Shown in pieces: positions 61,236 to 64,000 of a stretch of DNA of 64,000 bases (position 1 is its first letter; every line of letters begins with the position of its first letter). The translations under genes were made by a program, and so were the position numbers. Source of the stretch: Elysia chlorotica. Its lineage: Eukaryota; Mollusca; Gastropoda; Plakobranchidae. The notes below the pieces were generated by a model. That model had not been told where the DNA came from. It was given only the letters and a program-made list of their open reading frames with translations, and searched no databases. The DNA lies in contig RQTK01000143.1 of assembly GCA_003991915.1 (NCBI GenBank), positions 66,417 to 130,416 on the forward strand. The letters are read 5' to 3'.

Positions 61236-62380
61236 GGAAGGATTTAGCATCGACAGTTGATTATATGAAAATACCGGAACATAATGTATAACTTTCACCG
61301 ATGCGTGACGCCCGGGCAAACTTTACAACTATTCTCATAGTCTCATATCGGGAGACTGTTGCTTACGTTCAGGTTTAGTTTTGGAAGTCATAATCAATTC
61401 ACATTCAGGATTGACCGTAGTCCAGATTATTTTTTAGTAAAGCCCGTTTAAAAACTCAACTCTGGTCAAGCTTTTGTCGGGACTTCCAAACACAAAATTA
61501 ATTTAATCACATTAGGGAGTCTTCTCATTAGTTATGGATTATAATTTGTACACATGTCGTTATGCAAGGTAATTCAGGCAGTGTGTTGTGTGTTGTGTGT
61601 AATGTTCATAGCTTAGATAACATTTATTAAATTTGAAGATAAGGCTGTCTCTTGTATAGATTCCAGTTGTTATATTTAGTTTCCTTTTTATAGCAATGTT
61701 TAACTTGACACCAACACGGTCCTTTAACGTTGTGGGGCCGCCATGGCTCTGTGTAAGAACAACAATTCACTGCCCAAAAAGATAACACACTCAGAAAAGA
61801 ATGCCAGCTCTCGTCACAATTGATCAACATGGTTACCACGAAGACACGTTAACACACACACACACAGTATTTGAGAACGTGCCAGCCACAGTCGTGACTT
61901 CGATACACTTACTTAGGCCCTGAAATGCTTAAACCAGCTAGTTTAGTTCCTCCTGAAAGTCTGTTCTGGTTCTGACTCATCCTGCAAACGAAATTAGTTG
62001 CCTAATGGCGCGCAAGCTTGTGGACATTAGCAGCTGATAGTTTTATTCGTGTATAGAATATCAACCTGAATAATAATGGGTATTTTAAAAGGTTCATAAT
62101 TTGTTTTCATATTGCATAATCAGTTACAGTTTACAGTACATACTGTATCAGTATATTTTGTCCCTAAAGTAAAATTTTGCTAAGTTTTATTTTGTTGTTT
62201 TTGTTTGATTAGAACCTACAATGGCCAATACATGTAGTTTTCTTTTCCACTCCTGACAATACATGACTGTAAATAAGATAAGTCATGGATACGGTAGAAG
62301 GCCCCATCACTGATTTGATGAAACAGAACATTAGTTATCGGTGACTGGTTTCGGTTTCTTAATGTCCATCGACATCAGAA
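61236..62380. other. Non-coding spacer
   Basis: No feature recognised beyond a short (CA)n at about 61854-61866. Open frames are short and featureless. Confidence 0.5.
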
Positions 62381-62384
62381 TTTT

Positions 62385-62570
62385 GGGCTATCTCGCAGGC
62401 TGACCCCAAGACTAAAGTCTGACAATGTACGTGCAACCAGACGGAGACAGAGCATGGACACAAGGACTTCTGTCTCACCAAATGAAACTAACACTGACCC
62501 AACCAGAAGAAATCGAGAATCCAGGTAGAGGTTCGAAGTCGGAACCTTTCACAAGAAGCCCTGCACTTTG
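62385..62570 (-). repeat. Old SINE copy
   Basis: The complement shows a B-box-like GACTTCGAACCTC, GGTTGGGTCAGTGTTAGTTT, GACAGAAGTCCTTGTG and CAGACTTTAGTCTTGGGG, in the order of the common SINE. Diverged. Confidence 0.7.
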
Positions 62571-63814
62571 CCGACTTAGAAAAACTTAAGTTAGTACTTG
62601 TAGTCTGGCATAATGGGATGTTAAATACTAGATTACTACGTACAATTAGTATGATTAAGATGGCGTTATTGTGAATCTCAAACTCAAATCTAAGCTGGCC
62701 ATCCTGCGCTATTGACGAATTTTTTCTCTCGTGCCTCGAGGAAGAAAGTCTGACATACCCCGGTAGTGATAATCTATGTCAAGAGAGTTGTCCTTGTGTA
62801 TGTATCAGTCCTCTCTTCAACAGCCCTACCTCAGCATGCGGGAAATGATTGATTGATAGTTCAGCAAATGTCACATTGTGCACAGTTTTCCTGGGTGCGG
62901 AAGTCTGCAGGGAAAACTTCGATCGAGACACTTCTCGAAAAACGAAAGGTGACTTTTGAATAGTCGGATTTTTTCTGCAATTTATTGAACAAACCAACAG
63001 CAAACCAAGTGAGAAGGTAGAGCGCGCAGCTCTAAGTGTTAGTGATGACGCTTCGATTTTGCCCTAATCAGGCGGCCCCCTGTGTCCGTCCAAGACACAA
63101 GTGTTCTGTGTGTATTGCTTGGAAACCTAGCCAACTTTAGCATTATTATTCACACACAAAATAAAGGATGGAGGAGGCAGCTCAAGTTTCTAATGCAGAA
63201 AGTATTAAGGGTCCCTGGATCAATTGAATCAAGGCAACAATGTTTAATAGTAAATTTTCTAATAAGCAATAATTAATTTCGTTTTGCGAAATATAACTGT
63301 CCTTGGTTCTACGTCTCCTGCTTCCGTCACACTTTTTATTGTAACCAGAATGTACACAGTCATAAGCTATACTCTGGCCCACATTATTCAATGAAACTTT
63401 GACAGTCAATTTCTACTGTAGAACAAGTGACTGGGTCTGTGCTGGTTGATCCAGACACCCCCTGACCCCGCACACTCGATCTCGCTTTTCGCTATTCGAT
63501 CTACGCAGGCACTTGGGCAGGACTTGAGGTTGTGTTGTGTGTTCTCCGGCGATAGTACTAGTGTGCATGCGTGTAGAAACTGCAATGTCATGCTAGATCA
63601 CTCTGGACTGATGATCAGGGGACCAGGGGATTTGTGGTTCGACTGGTGCTTTTACCTACGTGCAGGATTCTTTATGGAGCTAAATGTTACCAAACATTAG
63701 CTATAAAAGGAGCTTTGTCTCGATTACCAATCACCTTAGCGACTTTGATGATGCTGTAGGCCCCTAAATATGGGAGCGGGGGCAGGGGGGGGGGGGGGCT
63801 TTAGCCCTTGGGGA
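62571..63814. other. Non-coding spacer with tRNA-like scraps
   Basis: GGTAGAGCGCGCAGCTCTAA (about 63017-63036) resembles a tRNA D-arm/anticodon segment, and GTGGTTCGACTGG (about 63635) a B-box. A poly-G run lies at 63786-63799. No gene supported. Confidence 0.4.
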
Positions 63815-64000
63815 GAACATAGACTTTCGACGCACGAGGTTTGTAGTTCGAGCCCCGCTTCGGCGACTCATCGGCTAATTGTAGGGTCGGTATCAGTTTG
63901 ATATGACCGGCTGAGACAATCATGGTATCCCCGCACTGTCTCTGTGTGGCAGCATGAAACTGTTCAGACGTTAGTCTTGGGGTCCGTCCACAATATAGCC
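63815..64000 (+). repeat. tRNA-derived SINE running off the window end
   Basis: B-box TAGTTCGAGCCCC, then GGGTCGGTATCAGTTTGATA, GACCGGCTGAGACAATCATG, GTGTGGCAGCATGAAACTG, CAGACGTTAGTCTTGGGG and CCACAATATAGCC. This is a nearly complete copy of the most common SINE here, truncated by the window. Confidence 0.8.

Overview
This is a window of an invertebrate animal nuclear genome, most probably a gastropod mollusc. The genes are intron-rich with GT-AG splice sites, and the bulk DNA is AT-rich. There is dense simple sequence (GA/CT, AAT, poly-G), frequent AGATCT/TCTAGA runs, many tRNA-derived SINEs and decayed LINEs. The mollusc assignment is an inference from protein similarity and repeat style.

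Three genes are well supported, all assembled here from splice sites and matching reading phases. (1) SUFU, plus strand, is represented only by its last four coding exons (363-1956). (2) A BOD1L1-like gene lies on the minus strand (30673 down to 8502), with 16 coding exons, 8,661 coding bases and 2,886 residues. It starts with a BOD1/Shg1 domain and ends in a 4.4-kb exon rich in RS, proline and repeats. (3) A mitoferrin (SLC25A28/37 type), plus strand, has four coding exons (40579-44841) and 323 residues. SUFU and BOD1L1 are tail to tail. BOD1L1 and mitoferrin are head to head, about 9 kb apart, and that gap holds an RTE-like LINE, a Jockey/CR1-like LINE and SINEs. The three genes belong to separate processes (Hedgehog signalling, chromosome biorientation/replication-fork protection, mitochondrial iron import), so they do not form a pathway.

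Layout: 1-2.0 kb SUFU 3' end; 2.0-8.5 kb 3' flanks with a 40-bp minisatellite inside a roughly 1-kb tandem duplication; 8.5-30.7 kb BOD1L1-like gene; 30.9-31.6 kb a second, nearly identical copy of its promoter and first coding exon; 31.7-40.5 kb transposon-rich spacer; 40.6-44.8 kb mitoferrin; 44.8-64 kb mostly non-coding, with a 52-base assembly gap, a candidate small ORF, five repeated C-bulged hairpins at 54.8-56.0 kb, a 1.35-kb minisatellite and several SINEs.

The most interesting signals are: (a) five equal-length hairpins with covarying stems in the plus-strand DNA downstream of mitoferrin; (b) a tRNA-headed SINE carrying a hammerhead-ribozyme core; (c) duplication of the BOD1L1 promoter plus first coding exon, with only synonymous changes; (d) a nested tandem duplication inside the BOD1L1 coding sequence.
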